Shown here piece by piece: positions 24,695 to 33,774 of a stretch of 64,000 bases of DNA (position 1 is its first letter; every line of letters begins with the position of its first letter). The translations under genes and the position numbers were made by a program. Below the pieces are notes generated by a model, which did not search any database, was not told where the DNA came from, and saw nothing but the letters and a program-made list of their open reading frames with translations. This DNA comes from Methylobacterium sp. (lineage in GTDB: Bacteria; Pseudomonadota; Alphaproteobacteria; Rhizobiales; Beijerinckiaceae), in assembly GCA_013823325.1 (NCBI GenBank), contig PNLY01000007.1:48227-112226 (forward strand), given 5' to 3'.

Positions 24695-26872
24695 TCAGTA
24701 GCGGTTGCGCTGGGTGATGTCGCGGATCGCGGTCAGGCCGGACATCGCCTGTGGCGAGCCGTTGGCGCGATAAAGCGCCTGGAAGACCTGTGCCGCATCG
24801 TCGAAGCGGCCGAGATTGAAATAGGACCAGCCGCGCATCAGCATCAGATCGGTGCTCTCGGAGGCATAGCGCGCCCGTTCGCCGAGCGTGATCAGAGCGC
24901 TGTTATAGTCCTTGGCGTCGTACTGGGCGTAAAAGCGCTCCGACAGCAGCAGGGCCTGCAGTTCCTTGCGGCGCGCCGGGGGCAGGTTGGCGCTGGCGGC
25001 CGCGGCGCCGGCCTCGGCCGTCAGCCCCTGCTGGATCTTCGCATAGGTCTTGCCCGCGGCGGCGTCGGCCGCGACCTGCGCGTCGCCGCTGCGCATCGCA
25101 GCCGCGAAGGCCTCCGCGGCTGCCGCGGGGCGCTTCAGGTTGAGCAGGCACCAGCCGCGCTGGAGTGCGGCCGCCGCGCTCGTGCCCGCACTGCAGGATC
25201 CGCTCCGCGGGCGCTCGGGTGCCGGACGGCGCGCTGCCACAGCCGGAGCTTCATCATAGCTACTCGGGAGGACCGGCTCGGCTCGGATCGCGCGTCGCGG
25301 CGGCCGCTCTGCCCGCTCGATCGGTTCGGGGGGTGGAACGGTCCGATCGGTCGGGGAGGGCTCAGGCAAACGCCGCGTTTCCCGCATCGCGGTCCGTCCG
25401 CGTGCCGGGTTCAGGAGATCGGCGATGCGCGGCGAGCGATTGCGCCATTCGGCGATGATGGCGCGCAAGCCCGCCTGGTCGCGCAGGCGCTGATGCACCA
25501 AGGCGAGGCCGTAGGCGGCCGGCTCGTAGTTGCGATCCCAGGCGAGGGCGGTCTCGAACCAGGTTTCGGCCGGGGCGATCTGTCCGGAGTTATAGGCGTA
25601 CCAGCCGAGCGCGGCGCCGCCGGGAGCATAGCGGTCGACGCCGACCGTCCTGGCGATACGCTCGATGACGGCGCGTTCGAGCCGCGGCGCCGGCTCCTGG
25701 GCGATCAGCGCGGTCGCGACGTCGAGATAGGCCTTGCGGTTCGCCGGACCGGCTTCGAGCCATTGCGCTCCAAGCGTCTCGGCCTCCTGGTATTTCTGCT
25801 GCGCCCCGAGCGCGAGCACGGCGCCTTCAGCCGCCTTGGCGCCGCCATTGCGCGCCAGCGCGGTCTGGAACCAGGTCACGGCCCTGGCCGCATCGTTGTG
25901 GCGGAAGCTGTAGAAACCGAGCAGGATCGCGTCGTCCGGCGTCGTGGCGGCGTTGGCGAGCGCCTCGATGCGCCGAAGCTCCTCGGGCGTCGCGGTCAGG
26001 GTCGGCTCTTCCGCCGCCTTGCCGATATGGCGGCGGGCGATCTCGTCGCGAATGCTGGAGAATTCGCTCTGCTTCTCCTGCGCCAGCAATGGGTTGACCA
26101 GCGCTTCCGGCAAGCTGGCGAGCGCCTTCTGCATGGTGCCGACCCGCTCGGCCGGGTTGGTGCAGTTGGTCAGCACATAGGCATAGGCGTCGCGCGCCCG
26201 CTCCGGCGCGCCGGTCTGGACGAAGGCCTCGGCCACGCGCCAGAGCGCGTCGACATTGGCGCAGGTCAGCAGCGCCGGCGTCTCGGTGCCGATCCGGATC
26301 ACCTGCTCCCATTGCTTGGCATTGGAGGCGTTGACCAGGCGCAGGCCGGCCTCGGCCCGGTCGAGCTGGGCGGTGAGATCGGCCGGGGCCTGCCAGGTCG
26401 GATCGGCGCTGCTGCGCTGGGCGATCGCGGCGCGCGCCTCTCCGAACTTGCCCTCGGCGAACAGCTTCCAGACCCGTTCCAGCTCGGGATCACCGGTCGG
26501 CAGCGCCGCGCTCAGATCGGTCGGCGGCTTCCATTCCGGATAGAGCGCGCGCAACCGGGCGAGCTCGGCTTCATAGCGGCGGGTGTCGCCTTGGGCAGCG
26601 AAATAGCGCAGCGCCGTCTCGTCGACCCTCTGCGGTGGCCCCGGCGCTGGCGCCGGCCGTCCCTGCGCCGTGGGAGCCTGGGCCAGTTCGGCTTCTGCTT
26701 GCCCGGCCGCGGGCAGGGCGGGTTGGCTGGGATCGGGATGCGTCTCGGCCTGTGCCTGCTGCACGGCCGGCACCGGCGCCTGCGGCCAATCGAGATCATG
26801 GCCATAGCGGCCCAGCGCATAGAAGGCGGCACCGGAGGCCGCGACGGCGATCAGCGCGGATTTCACATGCAT
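24695..26872 (-). CDS. TPR-repeat protein of the cellulose operon (BcsK-like)
   Basis: A 725-aa protein with an N-terminal hydrophobic segment (residues 5-22, signal anchor or signal peptide), a Pro/Gln/Ala-rich linker (about 28-85) and a long run of helical tetratricopeptide-like repeats (about 220-520 and 570-720), separated by a Pro/Arg-rich stretch (about 525-575). It lacks the C-terminal beta-barrel of BcsC and fits the BcsK-type TPR proteins of alphaproteobacterial type III cellulose operons. Its start overlaps the bcsZ end by 10 nt and it is the last gene. Probable role: periplasmic scaffold guiding cellulose to the surface. The symbol is not firm, so I leave it blank. Confidence 0.78.
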   Translation of the reverse strand: MHVKSALIAVAASGAAFYALGRYGHDLDWPQAPVPAVQQAQAETHPDPSQPALPAAGQAEAELAQAPTAQGRPAPAPGPPQRVDETALRYFAAQGDTRRYEAELARLRALYPEWKPPTDLSAALPTGDPELERVWKLFAEGKFGEARAAIAQRSSADPTWQAPADLTAQLDRAEAGLRLVNASNAKQWEQVIRIGTETPALLTCANVDALWRVAEAFVQTGAPERARDAYAYVLTNCTNPAERVGTMQKALASLPEALVNPLLAQEKQSEFSSIRDEIARRHIGKAAEEPTLTATPEELRRIEALANAATTPDDAILLGFYSFRHNDAARAVTWFQTALARNGGAKAAEGAVLALGAQQKYQEAETLGAQWLEAGPANRKAYLDVATALIAQEPAPRLERAVIERIARTVGVDRYAPGGAALGWYAYNSGQIAPAETWFETALAWDRNYEPAAYGLALVHQRLRDQAGLRAIIAEWRNRSPRIADLLNPARGRTAMRETRRLPEPSPTDRTVPPPEPIERAERPPRRAIRAEPVLPSSYDEAPAVAARRPAPERPRSGSCSAGTSAAAALQRGWCLLNLKRPAAAAEAFAAAMRSGDAQVAADAAAGKTYAKIQQGLTAEAGAAAASANLPPARRKELQALLLSERFYAQYDAKDYNSALITLGERARYASESTDLMLMRGWSYFNLGRFDDAAQVFQALYRANGSPQAMSGLTAIRDITQRNRY

Positions 26873-27882
26873 TGCGGATACCTCTCGCTCAGCATGGAGA
26901 GGGCGAGCAGATGCAGCGTCGACGGGTAATAGAGCGTAGGCTCGAAGCTCTTCAGCTCGGCCGGGACCGGCGTGCGGTCGAGCGCGCAGGCCATGGCGGC
27001 GTTCAGGATGCGATAGCCGGCGTCCGGCAGCGGCTCGCCCGGCTTGCCGTTCGTCACGTCGATCACCGCGGTGCCATTGGCCCAGGCCTGGCGGAAGGGA
27101 TCGAGGCGCTGCTTGTCGGCGAGGCCGGCGCGCAGGAGATAAAGCGGAATGCGCAGCGCGTTGTAGCCGAACTGCGGCGGGAAGCCTTCGGCCGGCTTCG
27201 GCTCGCCCCTGATCGAGAGCCAGTCGGCAGCCGGCGTCCTGCGCCTGGCGAGGTCGTCGAACAGCTTCAGCCCGCTGGCCTGCACCTCCATCCAGCTCTG
27301 ATCGCCGGTGAGCTTGGCGAGCACGGGGAAGGTCTCGAACACCCAATAGGACGGGTTGACCACCGGCCCGTCCGGTCGGTCCTGCTCCGAGAACCCCTTC
27401 GCCGCCGGCATCAGCCAGGTCTGGCCTCCGCGCTTCAGCAGGGCGACCTTGGCGAGCGAGCGGGCGATCTGGCGGGCCGCCGTGGTGTAGGCCGGCATCG
27501 ACCAGCGTGTCCCGGCGCAGGCGAGGGCTTCCGCGATCAGGAGGTCGCCGTCGCTGGCGTTGTTGATGTCGCTGACGCGCGGCGTGGCCTTCGGGTCCCA
27601 GCGCCAGGCGGCGAGCCCGTCGTCGCGGATCAGGAGCTCGGTCCGGGTGAAGGAGAGGATGCTGGCGAAGCTGCCGCGGTCGCCGGCGAGGCAGGCCAGC
27701 AGCAACCCGTAGCCCTGGCTCTCGCTATGACTGATGCCGCCATTGGCATCGTCGACGACGCGTCCCTCGGCGGTGACGAACTTCTGCCGGTAAAGCTCCC
27801 AGGCGCCGGCCGGAAGGCCCGCCTGCGCAGCAGGGGCGAGGCCCAGCAGCATCGCGGCCAGGGTTGCGCGCAGCCGTCTCAT
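26863..27882 (-). CDS. bcsZ: Cellulose-operon endoglucanase, glycosyl hydrolase family 8
   Basis: Periplasmic beta-1,4-glucanase that trims nascent cellulose, 339 aa with signal peptide (cleavage near AAQA-G, residue 21). The general acid is E54 in SHSESQGYGLLL, and the GH8 signature SDGDLLIAEAL is at 110-120. Oddly, the position that aligns with the catalytic base Asp of E. coli BcsZ (D243, in a Y-D-A-x-R context) is Asn here: GYNALRIPLYL, N241, with an AAC codon. This could lower or abolish hydrolysis unless another Asp substitutes. The start at 27882 overlaps the bcsB stop as ATGA. Confidence 0.9.
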   Translation of the reverse strand: MRRLRATLAAMLLGLAPAAQAGLPAGAWELYRQKFVTAEGRVVDDANGGISHSESQGYGLLLACLAGDRGSFASILSFTRTELLIRDDGLAAWRWDPKATPRVSDINNASDGDLLIAEALACAGTRWSMPAYTTAARQIARSLAKVALLKRGGQTWLMPAAKGFSEQDRPDGPVVNPSYWVFETFPVLAKLTGDQSWMEVQASGLKLFDDLARRRTPAADWLSIRGEPKPAEGFPPQFGYNALRIPLYLLRAGLADKQRLDPFRQAWANGTAVIDVTNGKPGEPLPDAGYRILNAAMACALDRTPVPAELKSFEPTLYYPSTLHLLALSMLSERYPQCM

Positions 27883-30332
27883 GAGCGCCTCCCCAGGCGG
27901 CCGAGCATCAGGGAGGTGCCGATGCCGAGGGCGATGCAGGCCCCCAGCAGGGTCAGCGCATAGATGCCGATATTGCTCGACATCCAGTTGGCGAAGACGA
28001 GGCGCATATTGGTCAGGCTGAACGCCCGGGTCATGACGAAGGAGGTGCTGTCCGCCGAGATGACGTGATTGTCCTGCCCGCTGCGGAACGTCGTGACCTT
28101 GCCCGCCATGCCGGCCCAGTTGCCGGGGGTGACGAGCCTGTCCACGGCCTTCTCCAGGCTTTCCTCCTGGCGCGCGACGAAGGCGGTCCAGACCTGGCGC
28201 GTATCGGGATCGACCGCCTGGGCGGCGATCAGCTCGGCGCCCTCGGCCGGCTCGTAGAGCGTCGGGGCGCGCGTTGGCGTGCGCAGCTGCGCGAATGAGA
28301 GGTCGAAAGTTCGCTGCAGCCACTGGTCGAAGCCGATGAAGTAGCGGGCGAAGGGGCCGCCGAACGAGCCGCGCCAACGGTCGCGGATCGCTTCGGTCGT
28401 CGGCGCGCCGCCGCCGGAATCCTCCGGCGTCGTCTGCCGGCCCTGGAAGCGGTTGATCACCGCGTCGAACACGGCGGTGCCCTCGGTTTCCGGCACGACG
28501 ACGACAGCGTCCGCACGCTGTGGCCAGATGTTGCGGACATTGTCGGCGATGCCGACGCGCGGCAGCAATCCGGCAGGCAATTGTCCGGCGGCGCCGACGA
28601 TCAGGGCAGGGCGGCCGCCGATGGTCGCAGCGCTGCCGACGAGGTCGATCGGCAGCGGCCGGTCGGCGCGCTGGGCCAGCCGCGCCAGCAGGGTCGCGGC
28701 CGCGCCGAGATTGGGCAGGTCCTGCCGGCCGACGATCAGGCCGACATGCGCGGCGATCGAATAGGGAAAGCCGGTGCCGGCCACGGCGGCGAGATTGGGG
28801 CTGACGCCGATCTTGGCGAAGTCCGGAATCGCCAGCGTGGTCGTGTCGAACAGCGCGAAGCGGTTCTTGCCCGGCAAGGTCGCGCCCGGTCCGCAGGCGA
28901 GATCGGACCGCGCCAGCGTGACCGCCTCGAACCAGATCTCGTTGATTCCCGGCCGGAAGTGCCGCAGCGGGATCGGGATCGGCGATTGCTGGAAGAGCCC
29001 GCCATTGGCGCCGTTGAGCGGCACGGTCGCCGCGACATTGCCGTTGACGAAGATCTCGACGCGGCTGGCGCCGGGCAGGACCTCCTCCGAATAGGCGCCG
29101 TCGAGATAGAGCGTCGCCTCGCCATAGGCATTGGCGTAGAAGTCGCCGGGCATGGCGATGACGGCGCGCACGCGCATGCGCCGTCCCGAAGATTCCTGCG
29201 TGGAAACCCCGAGCTCCGAGAAGCGAAGCATCTGCCGATCGGAGATGAAGGGCGCGTCGGGCACATGCCAGCTCGACGTGTCCATCGTCTTGCGGTTGAT
29301 GTTGGTCGGTCGCGAGACCGGTCCGGTCAGGAGCTTGGCGACGATCGCCTCGAGATCGGGCCAGGTCTCGCCGGTGACGAGCAGGGTCGCCGGTCCGAGC
29401 CTGGGATTGGCGATGAAGCCGAGGAAGCTGCCGGCTCCCGCCTCGGTCGGCAAGCTCCCCAGCAGCTCGCGCACTTCCTTGGTCGTGCCGAGCAGGACGG
29501 TCAGCACGCCCGGCCGGATCCGTTCCGGCAAGCGCTCGGAAACCCTGACAGCGGCTTGGCTGTAGCGGCCGCGCAGCGCCACACCTTGCGCCACGGCGAG
29601 GATGCTGTTGGCCGCGACGGCGCGTGTCGCGCCTGGCGCGACGATGTGGATCGTCGTCTGCCCGCTCTCGTCGCCGCCGACGGCGGGCAGGTCGTCGAGG
29701 CTGCGCAGGCGCGATCGCTGCGCCGGATTCCGGAAGGAGAGCCGGGTGCCGGCGCCGTCGATGCGCGTCCACAATTCATAGGTCGAGGCGATCGTGCAGT
29801 CGGTGCGATGGCGCTGCACGGCCTCGAAGCGGATCGTGTTCTGGCCGGGCCTGAGCAGGCCCTTGCGGATCGCGGTGGAGGTCCGCTTCAGCCGGTCGGC
29901 GGAGGCGATCGGGGCTTCCATCACCCGTTCGCCGTTGATGCGCACCGTCAGGCGCGAGACCTCCGGCATCACTACCAGCGCGTTCTGGAAGGCGACGTCG
30001 AGATTGAGATCGGCGCCGGCCTCATCCTGGGTCAGGTGGAAAGCCCAGCTGCGCGCATCGCTCTCCCCTTCGAGCGCGACGCGGGCGGCCGGCAGCAGCG
30101 GCTTGAAGCCGAAGCTGGCGGGAATGGCGGGGGCTGCCGGTGTCGCCGCCGCCGCTGGCTTGGGCTCGACCGGGCGAGAGGGCGGCGGTTGCTGTGCCGG
30201 CGGCGCGATCATGAAAGGCGCCGGCTCTGAAGGCGGCGTCGCCGGGGTCTCCTGGGCCCGTAGATTGGAGCTCAGGCTCCCGACCGGAAGGATCGCGGCG
30301 GCGGCGAGGATAGGGAGGAGGCGCGCTCTCAT
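27879..30332 (-). CDS. bcsB: Cellulose synthase regulatory/periplasmic subunit BcsB
   Basis: Periplasmic partner of BcsA, 817 aa, that receives and guides the glucan. It has a signal peptide (about residues 1-26), a Pro/Ala-rich linker (about 28-72), alternating carbohydrate-binding and flavodoxin-like domains (about 75-740), and a C-terminal membrane anchor (IGIYALTLLGACIALGIGTS) that docks on BcsA. Family blocks such as RHRTDCTIASTYELWTRIDGAGT and NQISL-equivalent INEIWFEAVTL are visible. The start overlaps the bcsA stop by 4 nt (ATGA). Confidence 0.94.
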   Translation of the reverse strand: MRARLLPILAAAAILPVGSLSSNLRAQETPATPPSEPAPFMIAPPAQQPPPSRPVEPKPAAAATPAAPAIPASFGFKPLLPAARVALEGESDARSWAFHLTQDEAGADLNLDVAFQNALVVMPEVSRLTVRINGERVMEAPIASADRLKRTSTAIRKGLLRPGQNTIRFEAVQRHRTDCTIASTYELWTRIDGAGTRLSFRNPAQRSRLRSLDDLPAVGGDESGQTTIHIVAPGATRAVAANSILAVAQGVALRGRYSQAAVRVSERLPERIRPGVLTVLLGTTKEVRELLGSLPTEAGAGSFLGFIANPRLGPATLLVTGETWPDLEAIVAKLLTGPVSRPTNINRKTMDTSSWHVPDAPFISDRQMLRFSELGVSTQESSGRRMRVRAVIAMPGDFYANAYGEATLYLDGAYSEEVLPGASRVEIFVNGNVAATVPLNGANGGLFQQSPIPIPLRHFRPGINEIWFEAVTLARSDLACGPGATLPGKNRFALFDTTTLAIPDFAKIGVSPNLAAVAGTGFPYSIAAHVGLIVGRQDLPNLGAAATLLARLAQRADRPLPIDLVGSAATIGGRPALIVGAAGQLPAGLLPRVGIADNVRNIWPQRADAVVVVPETEGTAVFDAVINRFQGRQTTPEDSGGGAPTTEAIRDRWRGSFGGPFARYFIGFDQWLQRTFDLSFAQLRTPTRAPTLYEPAEGAELIAAQAVDPDTRQVWTAFVARQEESLEKAVDRLVTPGNWAGMAGKVTTFRSGQDNHVISADSTSFVMTRAFSLTNMRLVFANWMSSNIGIYALTLLGACIALGIGTSLMLGRLGRRS

Positions 30333-32512
30333 TCCACCGCCTTCCGCGCAGGATTGGAACGAGCGAAGCGGTAGAGGCCGAAAAAATAGGACAGGCCGCG
30401 GCTGGTCTGGAACACGGCGATGCGCAGGAAGCGCAAGGTGCCGTAGACGACGCCCATGTTCTGGCGCCGGGCCTTCTGGAAATCGCTCCAGATTCCGGCA
30501 TCGGAGAAGCAGAGGTCGGCGATGATGCGGCTGTGCAGCGGCTCGCTCGGCTCGTAGCGGCAGCCAAGCACCAGGCCCTTCTCGTCGGAGGCCTGGCGCA
30601 CGATGCGCACGGGCAGTGCCCCGGAGGGCATCGCGATCGAGGTCTGGAAGGCGATCTCGCCCTTGCTGTTCAGCGGTAGCGTGTCGAAGCCCTTGGACAG
30701 GACCCGGACGGCGACGCCGTCGACGGAGACGTTCTCGGTGACGATCGGCGCGGTGCGGCCGTCAATGCTGATCTCGCCGCGGCGCTTCACCGGGAAGCGC
30801 CGGGCGCCGCGCCCTTCCGGCCGCTCGGAGACCACGCCGAGCGCGCAGCCCGCCATTAGGAGGTTGAGGATGTTCCAGAGCCCGACCACGAGGGTGGTGT
30901 CGGCGTTGTAGGGCTGGGCGATGGTGCGCCAATAGGTGGCGACGACGCCGAGCGCCAGCACGGCGAAGATGATGAAGAAAGGCAGGCCGAGCTCGGAGAT
31001 TCGCCGCGTCCCGAGCTCCTCGCTCTTGGCGGTGACCTTGAATGTCGGCTTGCCCGGGTTGAGCAGCACCGAGACCACCGCCGGCAGCAGGTAGACCGAC
31101 TGGATGAACTCGTAGAGCTCGGAGATCCACGGCCAGCGATAGCGGCCATAGAGATAGTTCTGCATCATCAGGTTCACCGCCATGTAGCTGAAGACATAGG
31201 CGATGAACTCGGCGCCCGAAGCGGTGAAGATCTCCAGTCCGAAGAACAGGTAGAACAGCGGCGCCACCAGGAAGGTCAGGCGCACGAAGGGGAAGAGCCA
31301 GAACAGGGCCGAGGACGAGTAGCACAGGCGCTGCGGCAGCGAGAGGCCGCTCTTCAGCATCGGGCGATGGTAGATCAGGATCTGCATCATGCCCTGCGCC
31401 CAGCGCGAGCGCTGGCCGATGAAGCTCGCGAAGGTCGCGGGCTGGAGCCCGGCGATCAGCGGCTTGTCGACATAGATGCTGTTCCACCCGGTGGCGTGCA
31501 GCGTGATCGCGGTCTCGGCATCCTCGGTGATGCTGCGGCCGGAGAAGCCGTTCGTCGTCTGCAGCGCCGTGCGGCGCAGCACCGCGGCCGAGCCGCAGAA
31601 GAACGAGGCGTTCCACTTGTCGAGGCCGCGCTGGATGATGCCGTAGAACATCTCGTTCTCGGACGGCATCGCCTTGAAGGTCTTGAGATTGCGCTCCAGC
31701 GGGTCGGGATTGATGAAGAAATGCGGCGTCTGGACAAGGAACAGCTTCGGATCCCTGTCGAAATAGCCGACCGTCTCGGTCAGGAAGTTGCGCGCCGGCG
31801 CATGGTCCGCATCGAAGACGACGACGAGGTCGCCGCTGGAGTTGGCGAGACCGTTGTTGAGGTTGCCGGCCTTGGCGCTGATGTTGCGCTCGCGCGTCAG
31901 ATAGGTGACGCCGAGCCCCTCGCAGAGCGTCTGCAAGGCGGCGCGCCGCTCCCGCGCGGCGCTGGCGGCGACGAAATTGTCGACATTGCACTTCTCGTCG
32001 GTGCCGCCGTCGTCGAGCAGGTAGACGCTCAGCCGGCCGGCCGGATAGTCCATGGCGAGCGCCGCCGAAAGCGTCGTCGCCAGGAGCTCCGGCTCCTCGT
32101 TGTAGGAGGGCACGAAGACGTCGACGGTCGGGGCCTCGGCCGGGATCGGCGGTGCGCTCTTGCGCCGCGGCAGCGGCATCGCCACCACGAACAGGCTGAG
32201 GAACAGCATGCCGATATTGTAGAGCTCGGCCAGATAGAGGATCAGCCCGGGGATGAAGTCCTCGAGCTGGTTGACCGGCGGAAGCGTGCTTGTCGTTCGC
32301 CAATAGACATAACGCAGCACGATTGCCGTGCCGAGGCCGAGCGCGATCAGGCGCCAGACGCCGTAGGGCCGCAGGAATTTGAGCAGGATCATCGCCCCGA
32401 CCACGATCGTCCCTGCGATCAGATGCGCCTGCAGGCTGATCGGCAGCGAGATCAGCGCGACCACGATGGCCGTGGCGATCGCCCAGAAGATGACGTAGCT
32501 CGCGGTTCGCAT
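30329..32512 (-). CDS. bcsA: Cellulose synthase catalytic subunit BcsA (UDP-forming)
   Basis: Inner-membrane GT2 processive synthase that polymerises UDP-glucose into beta-1,4-glucan, 727 aa. Transmembrane helices flank the catalytic domain (about residues 128-380). Motifs: DDGG (167-170), DADH (234-237), TED (329-331, catalytic base), QRSRW (367-371), and the gating-loop FKVTAK (491-496). The C-terminal PilZ domain has a candidate RxxxR at 568-572 and NVSVDG (594-599), consistent with activation by cyclic di-GMP. It lies between bcsN and bcsB with a 4-nt overlap downstream. Confidence 0.96.
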   Translation of the reverse strand: MRTASYVIFWAIATAIVVALISLPISLQAHLIAGTIVVGAMILLKFLRPYGVWRLIALGLGTAIVLRYVYWRTTSTLPPVNQLEDFIPGLILYLAELYNIGMLFLSLFVVAMPLPRRKSAPPIPAEAPTVDVFVPSYNEEPELLATTLSAALAMDYPAGRLSVYLLDDGGTDEKCNVDNFVAASAARERRAALQTLCEGLGVTYLTRERNISAKAGNLNNGLANSSGDLVVVFDADHAPARNFLTETVGYFDRDPKLFLVQTPHFFINPDPLERNLKTFKAMPSENEMFYGIIQRGLDKWNASFFCGSAAVLRRTALQTTNGFSGRSITEDAETAITLHATGWNSIYVDKPLIAGLQPATFASFIGQRSRWAQGMMQILIYHRPMLKSGLSLPQRLCYSSSALFWLFPFVRLTFLVAPLFYLFFGLEIFTASGAEFIAYVFSYMAVNLMMQNYLYGRYRWPWISELYEFIQSVYLLPAVVSVLLNPGKPTFKVTAKSEELGTRRISELGLPFFIIFAVLALGVVATYWRTIAQPYNADTTLVVGLWNILNLLMAGCALGVVSERPEGRGARRFPVKRRGEISIDGRTAPIVTENVSVDGVAVRVLSKGFDTLPLNSKGEIAFQTSIAMPSGALPVRIVRQASDEKGLVLGCRYEPSEPLHSRIIADLCFSDAGIWSDFQKARRQNMGVVYGTLRFLRIAVFQTSRGLSYFFGLYRFARSNPARKAVE

Positions 32513-32536
32513 CGGCTCTCGGGGCGCTTCGCTCTC

Positions 32537-33457
32537 TCAGGGTGTCGTGGGGGGCGGGGGAACGGTCGGATATCCGGCCAGCGGCCTGTCCGGGATGGGT
32601 TGCGCGTCCCGGGCGTGATCGGCCTCGATCTGCGGCTCCCGTATCGGTCGCGGCCGGGCGGCACGCCGGGGCTTCGGCACCTCCTCGGCCGAAGCCGGCG
32701 GCAGCGGGTAGATCGGCGCGCCGGCCTGGCCGAGCCCCGGCGCAGGCGCCGGTGCGTCCCCGGCGGGGCTCCAGCCGCTGCGTCGCAAGGAGGCGTTGAG
32801 CGAATACTCGTAGGCGAGGCGCAGCAGCGAGGCTTCCGTTGCCTTGGGGTCGCAGATGCGCATGCGGACCGAGACAGCCCCCGATCGCGGTCGGAAGACG
32901 CTGTCGCCGTCGGCGATGCGCTGCCAGGCGTAGAGGCAGGCCTCGCCGCCGGTGCCGCGGCCGAAAGCGTAGCCGAACGGCCCGTATTTGTTCTGGACGA
33001 AGACGGCTGAGGGCGCCATGGCGACACCCGGCAGGCGCTCCTCCATGTCCTGCGCCACGGCGAAGTCGTCGATCCCCGGCAGTTTCAGCAGGTTGCCCTC
33101 GACGCCGGTGCTCTCCGGCAGGTCGGCCGCGGTGAAGAAGGCGACCTGGATCGTGTTCTCGCCGGGCGTGCGGCCGCGCGTCGCCAGCGAGATCGTCTGC
33201 GCGATCGCGTTCTCGTAGCCGCGCTGGGTGACGCCGATGATCGGGGGGCTGCCGGGCGGCAGGGCGATCATCGCCCGGCCCGGTTCGACCGAGAGCCAGC
33301 GCGTCGCCGTCACCAGTTCCGTTTCGGAAAGTCGCTGCTCGCCGCACCCGGCCATAGCCACGCTCAGGCAGCAGGCCGCGACTGATATCGCTGTCCGCCT
33401 CTGCGCCGGGTGGCGCCGTGCGGAACGTATGGCTGGACGCTGCCCTGCGACGTTCAT
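32537..33457 (-). CDS. bcsN: Cellulose biosynthesis protein BcsN, lipoprotein
   Basis: A 306-aa protein with a lipoprotein signal (hydrophobic segment about 22-36 and lipobox AMAG-C, C38). The middle contains LSVEPGRAMIALPPGSPPIIGVTQRGYENAI and GEACLYAWQRI, resembling BcsN proteins encoded ahead of bcsA in Hyphomicrobiales. The C-terminal third (about 230-306) is Pro/Ala/Arg-rich and looks disordered. It is the first gene of the bcs operon, 24 nt before bcsA. Its biochemical role is not known; it is an accessory of this cellulose operon type. Confidence 0.85.
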   Translation of the reverse strand: MNVAGQRPAIRSARRHPAQRRTAISVAACCLSVAMAGCGEQRLSETELVTATRWLSVEPGRAMIALPPGSPPIIGVTQRGYENAIAQTISLATRGRTPGENTIQVAFFTAADLPESTGVEGNLLKLPGIDDFAVAQDMEERLPGVAMAPSAVFVQNKYGPFGYAFGRGTGGEACLYAWQRIADGDSVFRPRSGAVSVRMRICDPKATEASLLRLAYEYSLNASLRRSGWSPAGDAPAPAPGLGQAGAPIYPLPPASAEEVPKPRRAARPRPIREPQIEADHARDAQPIPDRPLAGYPTVPPPPTTP

Positions 33458-33774
33458 CGGCGCGCCGGTCCGTATCTGGTCGGCATCGTCATCTGTTGAC
33501 CATCGATTAATAAAGGTTAACGCGACCTTACTGTCTCGCTAACTGCCGGAGATCTGGCCCGAGCACCCGATTCCCGGCCAATACAGATGATTCGCACAGT
33601 TATTCCAACTGTCGATCATGCCGGCGCGATGGGCATCGGCCGGTCGATTGTCGCTGGATCGAGGCGAATCAGTACCCCCCACGGCCTTGAATCGGGGCTT
33701 ATCCCAAGGAGATCGGGCAGTCGGTAGAGCTGGCGAACCGCGGTTTCGAGCTCCACCAGGATTGCTGTGGAACG
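33458..33774. other. Upstream region of the cellulose operon
   Basis: This 317-nt stretch holds no convincing gene. About 33490-33545 is unusually A/T-rich for the window (GTTGACCATCGATTAATAAA) and probably carries the bcs promoter on the minus strand. The part nearest dsbB contains the hairpin listed at 33723-33757. Confidence 0.4.
33723..33757. terminator. Imperfect hairpin downstream of dsbB
   Basis: A 35-nt palindrome, GGTAGAGCT...AGCTCCACC, pairs over most of its length with three mismatches, 18 nt past the dsbB stop codon. There is no clear T-run, so terminator function is tentative. Confidence 0.3.

Noticed and set aside
24644-26929. A 761-codon plus-strand frame opposite the TPR protein
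   Set aside because: Low-complexity Gly/Arg/Leu-rich antisense shadow with no family resemblance; the minus-strand TPR gene overlaps bcsZ as expected for an operon.
26863-29772. A 969-codon frame that includes the BcsZ sequence
   Set aside because: Only the part from 27882 downstream is BcsZ; the upstream part is a low-complexity Arg-rich shadow of bcsB, which is read in another frame.
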